A stretch of 64,000 nt of DNA from Dermatophagoides farinae (lineage: Eukaryota > Arthropoda > Arachnida > Sarcoptiformes > Pyroglyphidae): assembly GCF_024713945.1 (NCBI RefSeq), contig NC_134678.1, forward strand, positions 1,550,001-1,614,000, written 5' to 3'. The first letter of the stretch is position 1; each line of letters starts with the position of its first letter. The notes under the pieces are model-generated. The model worked only from the letters and a program-made list of their open reading frames with translations. It ran no database searches and had not been told where the DNA came from. Below are positions 47,103 to 58,962 of this stretch, piece by piece. The position numbers were made by a program, and so were the translations under genes.

Positions 47103-50100
47103 TATATATGATATATACACACACGAATAAGCCAAACAAAATAAAGATGATGTGATGTGATGTGATTTTTTTTCGTTTTGTTTTGTTCTGTGTTCAATAA
47201 TATTGAATCATTGATCCAGAAAACAAACAAACCAATAAAATGTCCAATAAAGGCAATTAATTAACCTTTTCAATTATATTAATATATATTGAACATAGAA
47301 TGTCTTGGACATTTTTTTTGTTGTTATTTAAGATTCATAATAATAATAATAAATAAATAAGGAACAAGCACTCAGTTTTATGGCTGTTTTTTTTTTGTTC
47401 ATGACCAAAAACCAATTAATAGATGATGACAAAATCATAAATGAACAATAATGGAGATTAAAAAAAAAATATGGAATTCAAGAAATCTATGAAGATTTTA
47501 TGGTCGATAACATTTTTTTCTAGATGAATCCACATAAGAATGCGAAGAAAAATTGACAAAACAATCGACAATCGATTTGCAATAAACTTTTTCTTCTCAA
47601 TCAACTTTTTTCACTAAATATTTCATCATCATCATCATCATCATCGTTAATTTGGTAGTTAAATTATATATAGTGTATGCGAAAAAAAAGAAGAAAAAGA
47701 AAATCCAATTTGGATTCATTTCGTTTTCTGAATAAAAATACAAAAAAAAGAATCCAACAACAACAACGAAATGACGACAACGACAATAATGATGGAAAAA
47801 AAAGTTTTCTACAAGTCTTCAAATGAAAAAAAAAGTTCAGATCAATTTATAGAATATTCTTAGGAAAACCAAAAAAAAAAAAAAAACGAAACGAAACAAG
47901 AAAAGTGAAATTGGTGAATATATTTTTTCCCAGAATGAAAAAAAACGACAAAGAAAGAAGGAGAAGAATCGAGAAAAAAAAATGAATGAAAATCTTAATT
48001 TGAATCAATGATGCACAATCACATAGATTATTACATCATCATAAAAGTATTGAATAATAATAATAAAAAACGAAATTCAAATCATATGGATAATCAAATT
48101 AAATTCATGATGATGATGATGATGATGATGATTGGTGGTAATAATCATCATCAAGTTTGTTTTTTTTTTTTTTTTTTGATCCAATTTCACATTGAACATG
48201 AAACATTTTCATTTTCAAAATATCAAATGTCAGTGCCTATGAGATAAAGTCAACAATTGATGAAAATCAATGTTTACACACACACACACACACACACACA
48301 CAATTACATTGAAATGAATGTATAAGAATATGGAATAGGAAGCTGGAAAAAAACTAAATCTCCAGTTTTCAATCATTATGGTTAATCATTTTTGTTCCCA
48401 TTCGATATGAAATGAAATTCATGCATTGAATAATTGAAAATTATGAGTGTAGTAAAATGAATTTTGAAAAAAATGGAAAAAATAAATTATACGTTTGAAA
48501 ATTGATTCTGTGCGAACGCACACACACACACACAATGGGATTCAACATTAATGCGAAAATTCTATCATATTCACTCTAAGAATCTATTTAGATTTTTCAT
48601 AGCTATTATATGAATGTGAACATACCAGAACATGACGACCAATAATGCAAATACGCGCTCACACAAGGGAATATTTCTCGTTATTCATTTTGATTAAAAA
48701 AAAAAAAAATAAAATAAGAGAATCTACATAGCAAAAAAACTTGAAAATAAATGCAAATGAGAAACAAACAACAACAACAACAACAAAAAATTCAACCACC
48801 GCTCATACACAAACAAAATGATGTTAATGATTTTAATAATTTATAATAATGGATTTTAATACGAATCTTTAGTATATTATCAAGCATGTGGAAAAAAAAC
48901 CTGCATATATATACTGGTGTGTGTGTGTGTGATCGTTTTTGTTACATTAATTTCATGAACCTTAACTAAAAAAAAAAATTACCAGAAAAAAATTTGGATG
49001 CACAATGAAGGTAATTAAAATTATTCTACTACTCTATACCAGACACAACAGGCCAGCCTTCATACACTAATAATGATAGTAAAAAAAAAAATCCAGATAT
49101 ACAACTGGCAAAAAAAAACAAACAAACATTAGAAAATAAATGTCTGTTATATACTTTTCAAACGAAAAACTAAAAAAAAAACATTCCACAAATTGTCTAC
49201 ATGTAAAATAGTGAATAGGCCATTTGGATTGTGGATGATGAAAAAAAAGGAGAAAGGGAGAAAAATTAATTTTTCATTCAAATTAAGGCAAAGTTTCTCT
49301 ATCTCTTTATCTCACATTCTTTATATGACATGTGGCCAGACCACACAAGGTAAAGTAAATCAACAGAGAACCAGGAAAAAAAATTGATGCAAATGATGAA
49401 TAATAATGATAATGTACATTATGTAGAAATTCTCTCCAGAAGAAGAAAAAAAAACATAATCAACATTGATGTATATGTGGATATGGAATGAAATTGATAT
49501 ATATTTTCTAATTAAAAGAAATGTAATTCGTATGTTTGAATTGATTGGTTTGCACAAATGTCAAATCTAATTACTAATTTTATTTGGTTAAAAAGGAAAA
49601 CAACAAAAAGGATCAAGAAAAAAGATTTTGTTGTTGTTTTTTTTCGGAAAACTTGAGAAAAAAGAGAAAAATAAATTATCTTTTTCCAAATGAAAAAGAT
49701 AAAATTGTGTGTATAGATGTCCCAAATGGATAAAATATGAGAGAGGATTTGTTTGTCCTGACTATATCTGTCTATCTATAAATCTCGAATTCGAATCAAT
49801 ATAAGGTCATTAGTTAGCCAATTAGCAAAATGATGTACAATATAACTAGCAAGAACAACAAAAAAAAATGTCAAAACAGAATTTCCAATCAATGATTGAA
49901 TGAGATTCTAATGTCAGAAAAAAAAACAGAAAACAAAGCCAGAAAACAATTAATTTCAAAATTCAAAAAAAAAATATCAAAAACAGAGTAGAATTTTTTT
50001 TTGTTTTGTTTGAATATCGATAAATTTCAATATCTCTGTAGATGATGATGATGATGATGATCATCCCTTCATCCATCATAATCATCATCATCCTTATTAT

Positions 50101-52276
50101 TATGATAAAACTGAATTATTAGATCGTTTCAAATTCCAAACAGAGAAAAAAAAAATTTCCATTCTTCATTCTTAAACTTGTTAGCCATGCTGGTGTTGTC
50201 ATTGAAACGAATGATGATTTTGATATAACGGTTGTTGTCAACAGTTTTTTTTTGTTTTGTTTTGTCTTTTTTTTGGGTTTAATTCAATGATAAAAAAAAC
50301 GGAGATATATTTTATACAACTACGGATATTTAGGAAAATATTTTATTATCTCGGATACAACAGCAGAAACGCATACACAGACACACACACACACACACAC
50401 ATATTTTGAAAATGGACTCATCATCATCATCATCATCAATCATAAAATTCACTGTATATATATATTGTTTACAGGGATGTATTATGATATTATCTGTCTG
50501 TAATATAATAGGATCAAATGGTTCTTTTCTTTCTAGTTTGTCATTCATTTCATTACAGAGTATGTATGATCATCTATTTATCAACAAAAAAAAAAGATCC
50601 AGAAACGAATGATTATTTTCAATAACAAAACAAAACATTCGATCATCATCATCATCATCATGGTTCAGTGGAATTTTTTTTGTTGTTGTTGTTTTTGCTT
50701 TGCTTTTAAACATATTAAAAAAAAACGTTGACAGAAATGAAAATCGGATAAATTTTCATCAATCTAGACTATTCTGAATAGATTCTAGAGGATTTTTTTT
50801 TATATGTATGAAAACAAAAAAAATCAACACTTGAAATCTTATTAAATCCAGAAAGAAAACAAAAAACTGAAGAACATTGGTTTTGTGTAGCAATTTGTAA
50901 ATAAATTACAAGCAGAAAAAATTGATTACAGATTTCGTCGAATTAAATCTGAAAACTCACCTTTTTTTTACTAGACGCTAAAAAATTTGCGGATATTAAA
51001 CGGACAAATTTCAAAAAAAAATTTGACGACAAAATTTTCCAGAAATACACCCACACACACACACATAAACACGCAGACACAGACACAGAAACAAACACCA
51101 GAGAACAGTGTGAACATAACCAATCCGGATGACAGACTAACTTAATCGATGGCGCCAAACTGACACTTTTATTTTCATTTCGAAAAGAAAAAACCAATAT
51201 ATGAAATGAAAGAGAAAAATGAAAATTTTTTTTTTTTACATTCCATTCTGATCATCATCACTGGCTGTAGTAGTAGTAGTAGTGGTAAAATATTTTTTCC
51301 ACAATGAAGAATCGTTCAATGCCATATACATACACACAAATGATTCGAACACAACAAAGAATCGCTATGTTCTCATGTTCCAAAAACCAATGTATTCACT
51401 CTATATATACAAATCAAGGCTAGAATTCATCATCATTCTGTTCATCTATATATATACACGTTATATGTTAAAACTTTTTTTTTTTTTTTGTCTATCTTCA
51501 TCATAATTCCAGAATCTATGGTAACCGTGTTACGACAGAAACAAACAAACAAACAAACAATATAATTCAACACCTGTGTTTGCGAGATGAAAAAAAAAGA
51601 ATGAAAACCAATGAAGAAATCTGATAAAATTGAACACTAAATGTTTTCTATTATTATCATTAGTTTATCATTCAATTTTGTAGTCATGAAATCCACTCTA
51701 TAAGTTATAAAAGAAAAGTATGAATAAATCTGGTTGCTACTTGATTTCATATTGTGTAAAGTGTACAAAAAAAATACCGAAGATTTTCTTCCAACAACAA
51801 CAACAAAAATCATGAAAATGGAAATTCTCTAGAGCCATTATTATTAACCATCATCCACATTTTTTTTCTAATACCGATACTCTGTGTTGTTCCATTTCAA
51901 TAACGTAACAACAAACAAACAGAAAAAAAAGGATAAAAGAGAATGTTTCAAAATGAAAAAATTCCTGCTTCCGTGGATATCATATATATATAATATATAA
52001 TCAACACACACACAGAATAAGAAATATTTTTTCATTCTAGTAAAAATCACATAAGAACTTATCCACATATACATTCGGATACAGATAACAATAACTAAAC
52101 GTCAACAGAGAAAAGAGAAAGAAAAAAAATTCCCTTATTCAAATCGAGCGACAAAAAAAAAATAAGAACGGAATCAAGAGAATCAAATTCATTGAATATT
52201 ATCATTTTTATCCATTATTGAATACGGTACGAATTTCAATTGTTGTCAATGGATGATATGGTGTGTGTGTGTGTGT
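47103..52276. other. Gene-free interval of 5.2 kb
   Basis: No family-like frame, splice-consistent exon or RNA gene was recognised on either strand. The region is built of A/T-rich sequence with GAT/CAT, CA, AAC and poly(A/T) repeats, for example (CA)n near 48278-48301 and 50381-50400, (GAT)n near 50041-50060 and a (GT)n run at 52261-52277. Open frames here are low-complexity products of those repeats. Confidence 0.5.
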
Positions 52277-52417
52277 GTTTGCTTTCGCGAATAGAATTCG
52301 AGAATATTTTTTTTCTTTGCAAAAGTTTTCGGATCATAGAATACAACAAAAGCGAAAAATAAAGAAAAAAGGTAAATCTCGATAAATAAAAACGTGACCA
52401 AAAGTTGTTAGAAATTC
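52277..52417. repeat. Direct repeat, left copy
   Basis: Starts GTTTGCTTTCGCGAATAG and ends TTGTTAGAAATTC. It is repeated in the same orientation at 54089-54200 with a few base changes; the left copy has about 28 extra bases in the middle. It begins right after a (GT)n run and overlaps the end of the helicase relic on the minus strand. Confidence 0.85.
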
Positions 52418-52604
52418 AATGCTGAGTCTTTTTTTAGTTGAAAAACAACTAAACGCGTGCCATTGAGCAAACCATTTTGTGGTTCAATATTGCGGATCAA
52501 CATGATAATCGAACCAACTTTTAATTCAAGTTTGTGTCTGATAACCTTGTGGGTTCATCGCTTGACGACAAAATCAACATTGAATTGTAGACCGGTTTGG
52601 GTTT
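52408..52604 (-). pseudogene. Helitron/PIF1-type helicase relic
   Basis: On the minus strand the sequence translates to HKLELKVGSIIMLIRNIEPQ followed by NGLLNGTRLVVFQLKKDSAL, then NF and a stop at 52410-52408. The pattern L-K-x-G-x-x-I-M-L-x-R-N, then G-L-x-N-G-T-R-L, is characteristic of PIF1-like helicases of Helitron transposons. The same frame is open upstream only after an internal TGA at about 52555, and the sequence breaks off at the TTAA that marks the small element at 52605. It is a short, decayed fragment of a rolling-circle transposon helicase rather than a working gene. A cellular PIF1 remnant is the alternative, but the motif spelling fits Helitrons better. Confidence 0.7.
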
Positions 52605-52608
52605 TTAA

Positions 52609-52721
52609 CGCATTGACGATCAATAGACCAGCGGCTCATATATGCGCCAAAAACACATGAAAATTCGAAAAGTTGGTCTATTTTGAGACCTTTTTTTCTG
52701 TCTATGGCGGTCGTCAATGGG
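52609..52721. mobile_element. TTAA-flanked MITE-like element (113 bp)
   Basis: TTAA at 52605-52608 and at 52722-52725 flank 113 bp whose ends are imperfect inverted repeats: left CGCATTGACGATCAATAGAC, right (reverse complement) CCCATTGACGACCGCCATAG. A TTAA target duplication and C-rich short termini are the mark of piggyBac-type elements, so this may be a non-autonomous relative. An inner GGTCT/AGACC hairpin lies at 52675-52690. It adjoins the helicase relic. Confidence 0.6.
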
Positions 52722-53159
52722 TTAATCAAACTTTAATCACACCAATGAATGAGCTTGATTTTTGGCTGGAAAAAATTGATTTCGATTTTGATTATCATTT
52801 TTCGGAAGAAATAAAACGTACTTATCAAATTTACCAATGAAAATTTGCCACGATAATTTTCATATATATGAAGCAATGTGTTAAAAAAATTATTTCGATA
52901 TGAAAATAAGAAGAAGAAAAGTATATGTGAAAAAAACTTGAATGTAATGATGATAAGAATAAGATGTGTTCAAATAATTTAGCAATGAAATCATTGGTGA
53001 TAAGATTTTTTTCTATATAAAAAAAAAAAAAAAATTTTGTCCATCCATCACACGTTTGGTTTGTACCGAAGAATAATTTCCATCATTTCATTTAATTGGT
53101 TACTTTTGAATAATTTTTTGACGACAAAAAAAAATAATACATGGATACAATATGCAATA

Positions 53160-54024
53160 ATGCTGATGTTGATGACAATAAAGCTTCACAATCAAAAAAA
53201 ACAATGGCTTTATTCATCAATCAAAAAACATTCATGGATATTTCCATTAAATTGTTCTATTGGAACTTTGTTAATCACCATTGTTCCATATATATTAACC
53301 GTACATTATGGTTATACTAATAAAAAAATATTTCCACTTATTAGCGATTCTGGTGGTTATCCACCTGGTGCTAATATATTTTCATCATTCTTAATTATTT
53401 GTGCAATATTTTGTAAGTATGAATATACTCAATGGATCGATAATAAATATATTGATCATTCAATTCTTCGTTTGTTTGTTTTTTTTTTTTTTTTTTTTTT
53501 GTTGAAAAATAGCAACACTTACTGCATGGATTCGTTATAAACAAGTAAAATATTATCTACAATTACATTGGAAAGATGATCAAAACATGAATGAATTGAA
53601 ATATTTAAGATCAATCAATTGGACATTAGTAATTTTAATGATTTTTTCATCATTTGGTATGCTAATTGCAGCATCATTTCGTTTTACGGATTCGGCCACA
53701 ATTGCTGTTATACATGGAATTGGTGCTACAATAACATTTGTTTGTGATTTACTTTATAGTATCGGTACAGCATATATCTGTTGGAAATTGTATCATGTTT
53801 ATTGTTTGGAATCAAAACCAATATCATTAATTGTTTTTACCATCGTAAAGACGATAACGGCAACTATATTTGCATTAAATTTTCTAATCTCTTGGTATAT
53901 GGCTGGTAATGATTTTCTTGATGCTAAATTTCGTTTAAAATGGCCAGATGTAAATAGTCGAATATTTTTTTTAACCGCAACATTCAGTGAAACAATATTA
54001 GTACTATTAATTTCCGTTGGATGA
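53160..54024 (+). CDS. DRAM/FRAG1-family multi-pass membrane protein
   Basis: Exons 53160-53412 and 53513-54024 splice in frame to 254 residues. About six hydrophobic segments are present. Family marks are PLISDSGGYPPGANIFSSFL (compare YISDTGTVAPEKCLFG in DRAM2) and ATLTAWIRYKQVKYY, the intracellular loop RYKQV. Later segments include FRFTDSATIAVIHGIGATIT and DAKFRLKWPDVNSRIFFLTA. DRAM proteins are lysosomal or Golgi membrane proteins that promote autophagy. The frame stops at a TGA (54022-54024) inside the last hydrophobic segment, yet 18 in-frame codons after it read LCLFNRIRKFNDWNKIRF, resembling the end of DRAM proteins, before a second stop at 54079. The start at 53160 is the first ATG; the longer upstream frame has none. 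Direct repeats flank the gene. Confidence 0.8.
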
Positions 54025-54088
54025 TTATGTTTATTTAATCGTATTCGAAAATTTAATGACTGGAACAAGATACGTTTCTGAATTTGTT

Positions 54089-54200
54089 GTTTGCTTTTGC
54101 GAATAGAATTCGAGAATATTTTTTTTTTCTTTGCAAAAGTATTAGGATCATAGAATTCAACAAAAGATAAATAAAAATGTGGCCAAGTTGTTAGAAATTC
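54089..54200. repeat. Direct repeat, right copy
   Basis: Starts GTTTGCTTTTGCGAATAG and ends TTGTTAGAAATTC, in the same orientation as 52277-52417. It starts 65 bp after the stop codon of the DRAM-family gene. A small CGAAT/ATTCG hairpin is kept in both copies. Confidence 0.85.
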
Positions 54201-54384
54201 TAGGTGTGCATATAATCGTTATTGTAAATCATTACATTTTAGCAAAAAAAAAGTGTTAAAATTTTATCAAAAAATTTTCCATGTTAAATTAACAAAAAAT
54301 AAAATTGCAAAAAAAATCACTTATGATGTGTGTTGTTGTTTTGTTCGTTTTTCTTGAGAAAAATTAACTTTCTTCCATTCATCA

Positions 54385-55260
54385 TCAAATGTGCTCTGTA
54401 TGAATGTTACGAATTTCTGAATAGTTCTGCTGCTGCTGTTGATTATGATCATATGGTTTTTTCTGATCATCATTATCATCATTATAATTAAATGAAACTT
54501 TTTCACCAGCAAAATAATTGACTCTTTCAATATCCACACAGCTACAGCTATCGCCACATGAACAATTGATACATGCCAAAATGATCAGAATCAATAATGT
54601 AATGGCAAATAAAATGTATGGTGAATGTAGCCAAATAAAATGAAAAAATTTCACACAATAATCTGGCATCGAGAACAATGTAACACCAAGAAATTGTTCA
54701 TCACATTGTTGAAAACATTGTCGTTCAGTTTTACGTATGACTAAATAATGGTAACGAAGTTTCAATGGTAGATTATCGATCGAATATGGTGATATTGGTT
54801 CACCACTAATATAACTGTTATTAGTATTTTTTATGATCCACGATAACATTGAAATTAGACGAATAAATTGATTCACATCATAATGGAATATCCATACACA
54901 TTTTTGTAAACATCTTTGATGAAACCATTGTTTAATTAATGGTGATGATGATGATAATGATCGATTACCAGCGATTACTTCGGACAATTCAATAAACATT
55001 TGTCGTTTTCGACACAGTTCATCATCATTTTTTTCATTTGATTTTATCATTTCATCATTTGATTGTAGATTTTTTCGTATCAATATCGAATTGAACATCA
55101 ATACACTTGAATTATCATTATCATTTTCACCATTATAAAGACTGGAAGAATTTGCAATGATTCCAAATGTTTCGTTATTTGCTAAATTAATAGATGGAAA
55201 AGAATAAATCAATGGACAGATGGTGAATAGAATCGTAATTGAGAAAAAATATTGTAACAT
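54385..55260 (-). CDS. Orphan type I membrane protein
   Basis: A single exon of 291 residues that I do not recognise. It starts with a clear signal peptide (MLQYFFSITILFTICPLIYS), continues with an Asn/Ser-rich ectodomain containing paired Cys (QRCLQKC, RQCFQQCDEQF, PDYC), and has one hydrophobic span (SPYILFAITLLILIILACI) followed by a Cys-rich juxtamembrane motif, NCSCGDSCSC, and an acidic, Gln-rich cytosolic tail. The even number of Cys in the ectodomain suggests disulphides; the CSCG cluster after the membrane could be palmitoylated. It is divergent from the acetyl-CoA synthetase gene 538 bp away. Coding status rests on the long open frame with ordered protein-like features, and on codon use like its neighbours. 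Confidence 0.6.
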   Translation of the reverse strand: MLQYFFSITILFTICPLIYSFPSINLANNETFGIIANSSSLYNGENDNDNSSVLMFNSILIRKNLQSNDEMIKSNEKNDDELCRKRQMFIELSEVIAGNRSLSSSSPLIKQWFHQRCLQKCVWIFHYDVNQFIRLISMLSWIIKNTNNSYISGEPISPYSIDNLPLKLRYHYLVIRKTERQCFQQCDEQFLGVTLFSMPDYCVKFFHFIWLHSPYILFAITLLILIILACINCSCGDSCSCVDIERVNYFAGEKVSFNYNDDNDDQKKPYDHNQQQQQNYSEIRNIHTEHI

Positions 55261-55798
55261 ATTTGAATGATAAATCGTTCAACCAAAATCAACAAAAAAA
55301 AACACGAAAATAAAAATAATAAAATGAAAAGTGAAAGTTTCTTATTTTTACATCCAAATAGAATGATTGATTCAATCCAATAAACAAATACAAATTGGAT
55401 TGGAAGAAAAAAAATTCGAGCAACAATTGGCATTACATTTAAAAAAAATTGTTTACAATGTTCACAGAGACATCAAGTGGACATTATGTGAAGTTGTGAA
55501 GAAAGAAAAAAAAATGAAAAATGCGAGTATTTTTTTTTGTTTGTTTGTTCTCAATAAATTAAATTTGAATTTTTTTTCCTTTATTCTTTTAGAATTTCGA
55601 AATAAAATTGTTGAATAATATATTTTTGTAATTCAAATATAAAATCAGCTAACATATCAATATTGGAAATTTCGATCGATTTATTATATATTATTGTATA
55701 TATTGTTTGACTGTGATTGTGCTAAATTCGAACCAATCAATAAAAAAAATCTACGTCAGGAAATAATTTCAATCGAAAAAAAAAGAAAAGCGAAAAAA
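55261..55798. promoter_or_regulatory. Region between the orphan membrane protein and acetyl-CoA synthetase
   Basis: 538 bp separate the divergent starts. The in-frame extension of the synthetase upstream of 55799 (from 55694) is low in complexity and starts with codons unlike the family, so the start at 55799 was preferred and this stretch treated as leader and promoter. No specific motif was assigned. Confidence 0.4.
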
Positions 55799-58246
55799 AT
55801 GTCTGAATTTTGCGATGAATCAATACAAGAAATTATTCGTAAATCTTTATTGGAAAGTATGGCACAAGTGGAACGTGTTCCATTACAAAAATTTGATTCA
55901 AATAAAGCAAATGAAAATATGCGTCAATATGAACAATATCAACGAATGTATGAACATTCAATTAAATCACCAGGAACATTTTGGAAACAGATTGCAACCG
56001 ATTTCTATTGGACAACACCATTACCATTAACATATCATAAAATTTTGGAATATAATTTTGATTATAAAAATGGACCAATTAAAGTGGATTTCTTCAAAGG
56101 AATGAAAACAAATATTACATACAATCTATTGGATCGTGTAATTAATTGTGGATTCGGTGAACGTATTGCTTATCATTGGATAGGGAATGATTTGAATGAA
56201 AAGAAAAAAATCACCTATTCCGAATTGAAAAATCAAGTTTGCCGTTTAGCTAATTATCTAAAACAAACATTGAAAATTGGCATTGGTGATCGTGTGGCTA
56301 TTTATTTACCAGTTACGATTGAATTGATTATTTCAATGTTGGCTTGTGCAAGAATCGGTGCCATACATACTGTAGTGGTAAGTAATAAAATCTCAATTTG
56401 GAGCTAAAAATAATTATTTTCTCATTTAATTGTGTGTGTGTGGTCGATAGTTTGCAGGTTTCAGTGCCAATGCGTTAGCAGAACGTATGATAAATGCCAA
56501 ATGTAAAATGCTGATCACGGCTGATGCATCATTTCGTGGTGATAAATTTTTACATTTTCAGCCAATCATAGACAATGCCATACAGAATTGTTTGGCCAAG
56601 TAAGAAAAAAATCAATGATAGTTTGGTAATAAAACTAAATTTACATAATTTTATCATTGAAAATATAGAAAATGCGATATACAGACAATAATCATGGTGA
56701 ATCGTTTTGAAACTACGGCTAATCGTCATAAACAACGATATAATGATATAGTTCAAAAACATCAATCACCACATAGTCGAATGATCATTTTATGGGATAA
56801 AATTTTAAATGATAAGGCCATCAATGATATATGTGAACCAGAATGGGTTGATGCTGAACATCCATTATTCATACTTTATACATCAGGATCGACGGGTAAA
56901 CCGAAAGGCATATTACATACGGTTGCCGGTTATATGTTATCGACAGCAACGGCATTCAAATATGCATTCAATTATCATGATGGTGATGTATTCTTCTGTA
57001 CAGCTGATATTGGTTGGATTACTGGTCATACGGCAAGTGTTTATGGTGCATTAGCTAATGGTGCAACCATTATTGTATATGAAGGTATTCCTACGCATCC
57101 AAGGGTAGATCGTTTTTGGATGATTTTGAATGAATATAAAGTGAATATTTTCTATACATCACCGACGGCCATACGATCATTGATGAAATTCGGTGAACGT
57201 TATGTAAAATCATATTCAATGCGTGAACTACGATTAATTGCATTAGTTGGTGAACCAGTTAATCGACATACATGGTTCTGGATCTATCGTTATATTGGCA
57301 AGGAAAGTTGTCCAATTGTGGATACATATTTTCAAACTGAAACTGGTGCACCAATGATTTTTCCCGTACCATATATTGTGGATCTGAAGCCTGGATCAGC
57401 GACAATACCTTGGTTTGGAGTTGTACCGGTAATCCTTGATGATAATGGCAAAGAAATTACCGGAACTGATCAAGGAAATTTGGCATATAAACAAGCATGG
57501 CCAGGAATGGCTCGAACAATCGATGGTGATGCGGAAATATTTGAGACAACATATTTTAAAAAATTTCCCGGATATTTTTTTACCGGTGATGGCGCTTTCC
57601 GTGATACAGACGGTCATTATTGGATTACCGGTCGTATTGATGATCTACTAAATGTATCCGGACATTTATTATCTACAGCAGAAGTTGAAGCAGCATTATT
57701 GAATGATAAAAGATTGGCTGAAGCAGCAGCTGTTGCTATTCCACATACGATAAAAGGACAGGCTATTTGTGCATTTATTGTTCTTAAACAAGGATATTCT
57801 GTATTTGATTTAGTCTTTCAAAATGAATTAATTGCCATAGGTAAAATATATTCATCGTTTTTTATTTTTTGCTTTTTTTTACATTCTTTTTCCATTTAGT
57901 TCGACAAGAAATTGGTCCCATAGCAACGCCTGAAATTATATTAAATGTACGTTCATTACCGAAAACACGTTCAGATAAAATTATGCGTCGTGTACTTGCA
58001 TTGGTTGCTAAAGGTGAACGGAAAAATTTCGGTGATCTATCCACAATTGCCGATGAAGCTATTCTTGATCATCTAATTAAAGTTCGTGCTGCATATCGAC
58101 CGGTTACTGCAACATTATCTTCGTCCAAACCAACTCCAACATCAACAACAACAACAGCAACGACGACGACGACGACGGCGGCGGCGGCAGCGCCGGCAAC
58201 GACAATTTCATCGATTAATGATAAAAATCAATCATCAATTCAATAA
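55799..58246 (+). CDS. ACSS2: Acetyl-CoA synthetase (AMP-forming)
   Basis: Exons 55799-56377, 56451-56599, 56669-57840 and 57900-58246 splice in frame to about 748 residues. The N-terminal ACS domain has KSPGTFWKQIATDFYWTTPL. The P-loop-like motif is LYTSGSTGKPKGILHTVAGY, a tell-tale ACS block is FFCTADIGWITGHTASVYG, the substrate pocket includes DTYFQTETGAPMI, and the hinge follows in YFFTGDGAFRDTDGHYWITG. The C-terminal domain has the catalytic-Lys motif, here PKTRSDKIMRR; the Gly usual before the Lys (SGK) is Asp. The enzyme makes acetyl-CoA from acetate for lipid synthesis and histone acetylation in cytosol and nucleus. The protein ends in a Thr/Ala-rich tail not found in most relatives. 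The start was chosen to fit the family N-terminus. Confidence 0.93.
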
Positions 58247-58962
58247 AAGAAAATTAAGGTGAACTTTTTTTTCCACGATAAATTCCAAAAATATTTCAAA
58301 GATATCTAATTCTTGAATGTGTCTAATTTACTTAGAAAATAAAACAGAAAATTCAATCAAAATATTAATTTTTTCAATCATATGACGATTTAAATTTACA
58401 CAAACACCATCAGCCTATGCATATAGCAATTGAAATTCACTGGAAAAAAAATCACAGGATAATCAAATATTTGAAAAATGTCGCAATGATGTGGTGTTAA
58501 TCCTCTTGATCAATAATAATCCACTAAAAACAAACTCTATAAAATTAAAGTGCACTTAAAAAACATATTCCGTACAATTTTAAAACTACTGTCTCGATAC
58601 AAACGTTAAATCAGGATTTAAACTTATGACATATTCTAACACACAAACACCTTGACCTTGATTGTTTTTTTTATAGAATATTTGTTAATTTTTTATCTGA
58701 AAAACTCGGAGATAAGATTATTTAAAATTATCGCATTCAAATCAATCATTTTTGTTTTTTAATATTTAAAAGAAATTGGTAAAAATTATCGATTGATCAT
58801 TGATCCTGGAATGATGATAAGATAGATGGAAAGTCATACTATTTAAAAATCAATGGAATTTAGAAATCGATGCCAAAATTCTTAATCATTTTCAATTTTC
58901 TTATTTTTTGTGTCATTCATCAAAAAAAAAAAAAAAAAAAAAACAACAATTGTTGTGTGAAT
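58247..58962. other. Gap between acetyl-CoA synthetase and the lipase
   Basis: 716 bp without a recognised gene. An AATAAA-like signal near 58338 can end the synthetase transcript. An in-frame ATG at 58870 lies upstream of a poly(A) tract; it was not used because the later ATG at 58963 gives a proper signal peptide. Confidence 0.45.

Noticed and set aside
52457-52660. Plus-strand open frame of 67 codons
   Set aside because: It is antisense to the helicase relic and runs into the TTAA element; the minus-strand reading gives the recognisable motif.
52745-52840. Small plus-strand ORF of 31 codons (MNELDFWLEKIDFDFDYHF...)
   Set aside because: Too short, no family, and no supporting signal; could be an upstream ORF of the DRAM-family transcript but cannot be supported.
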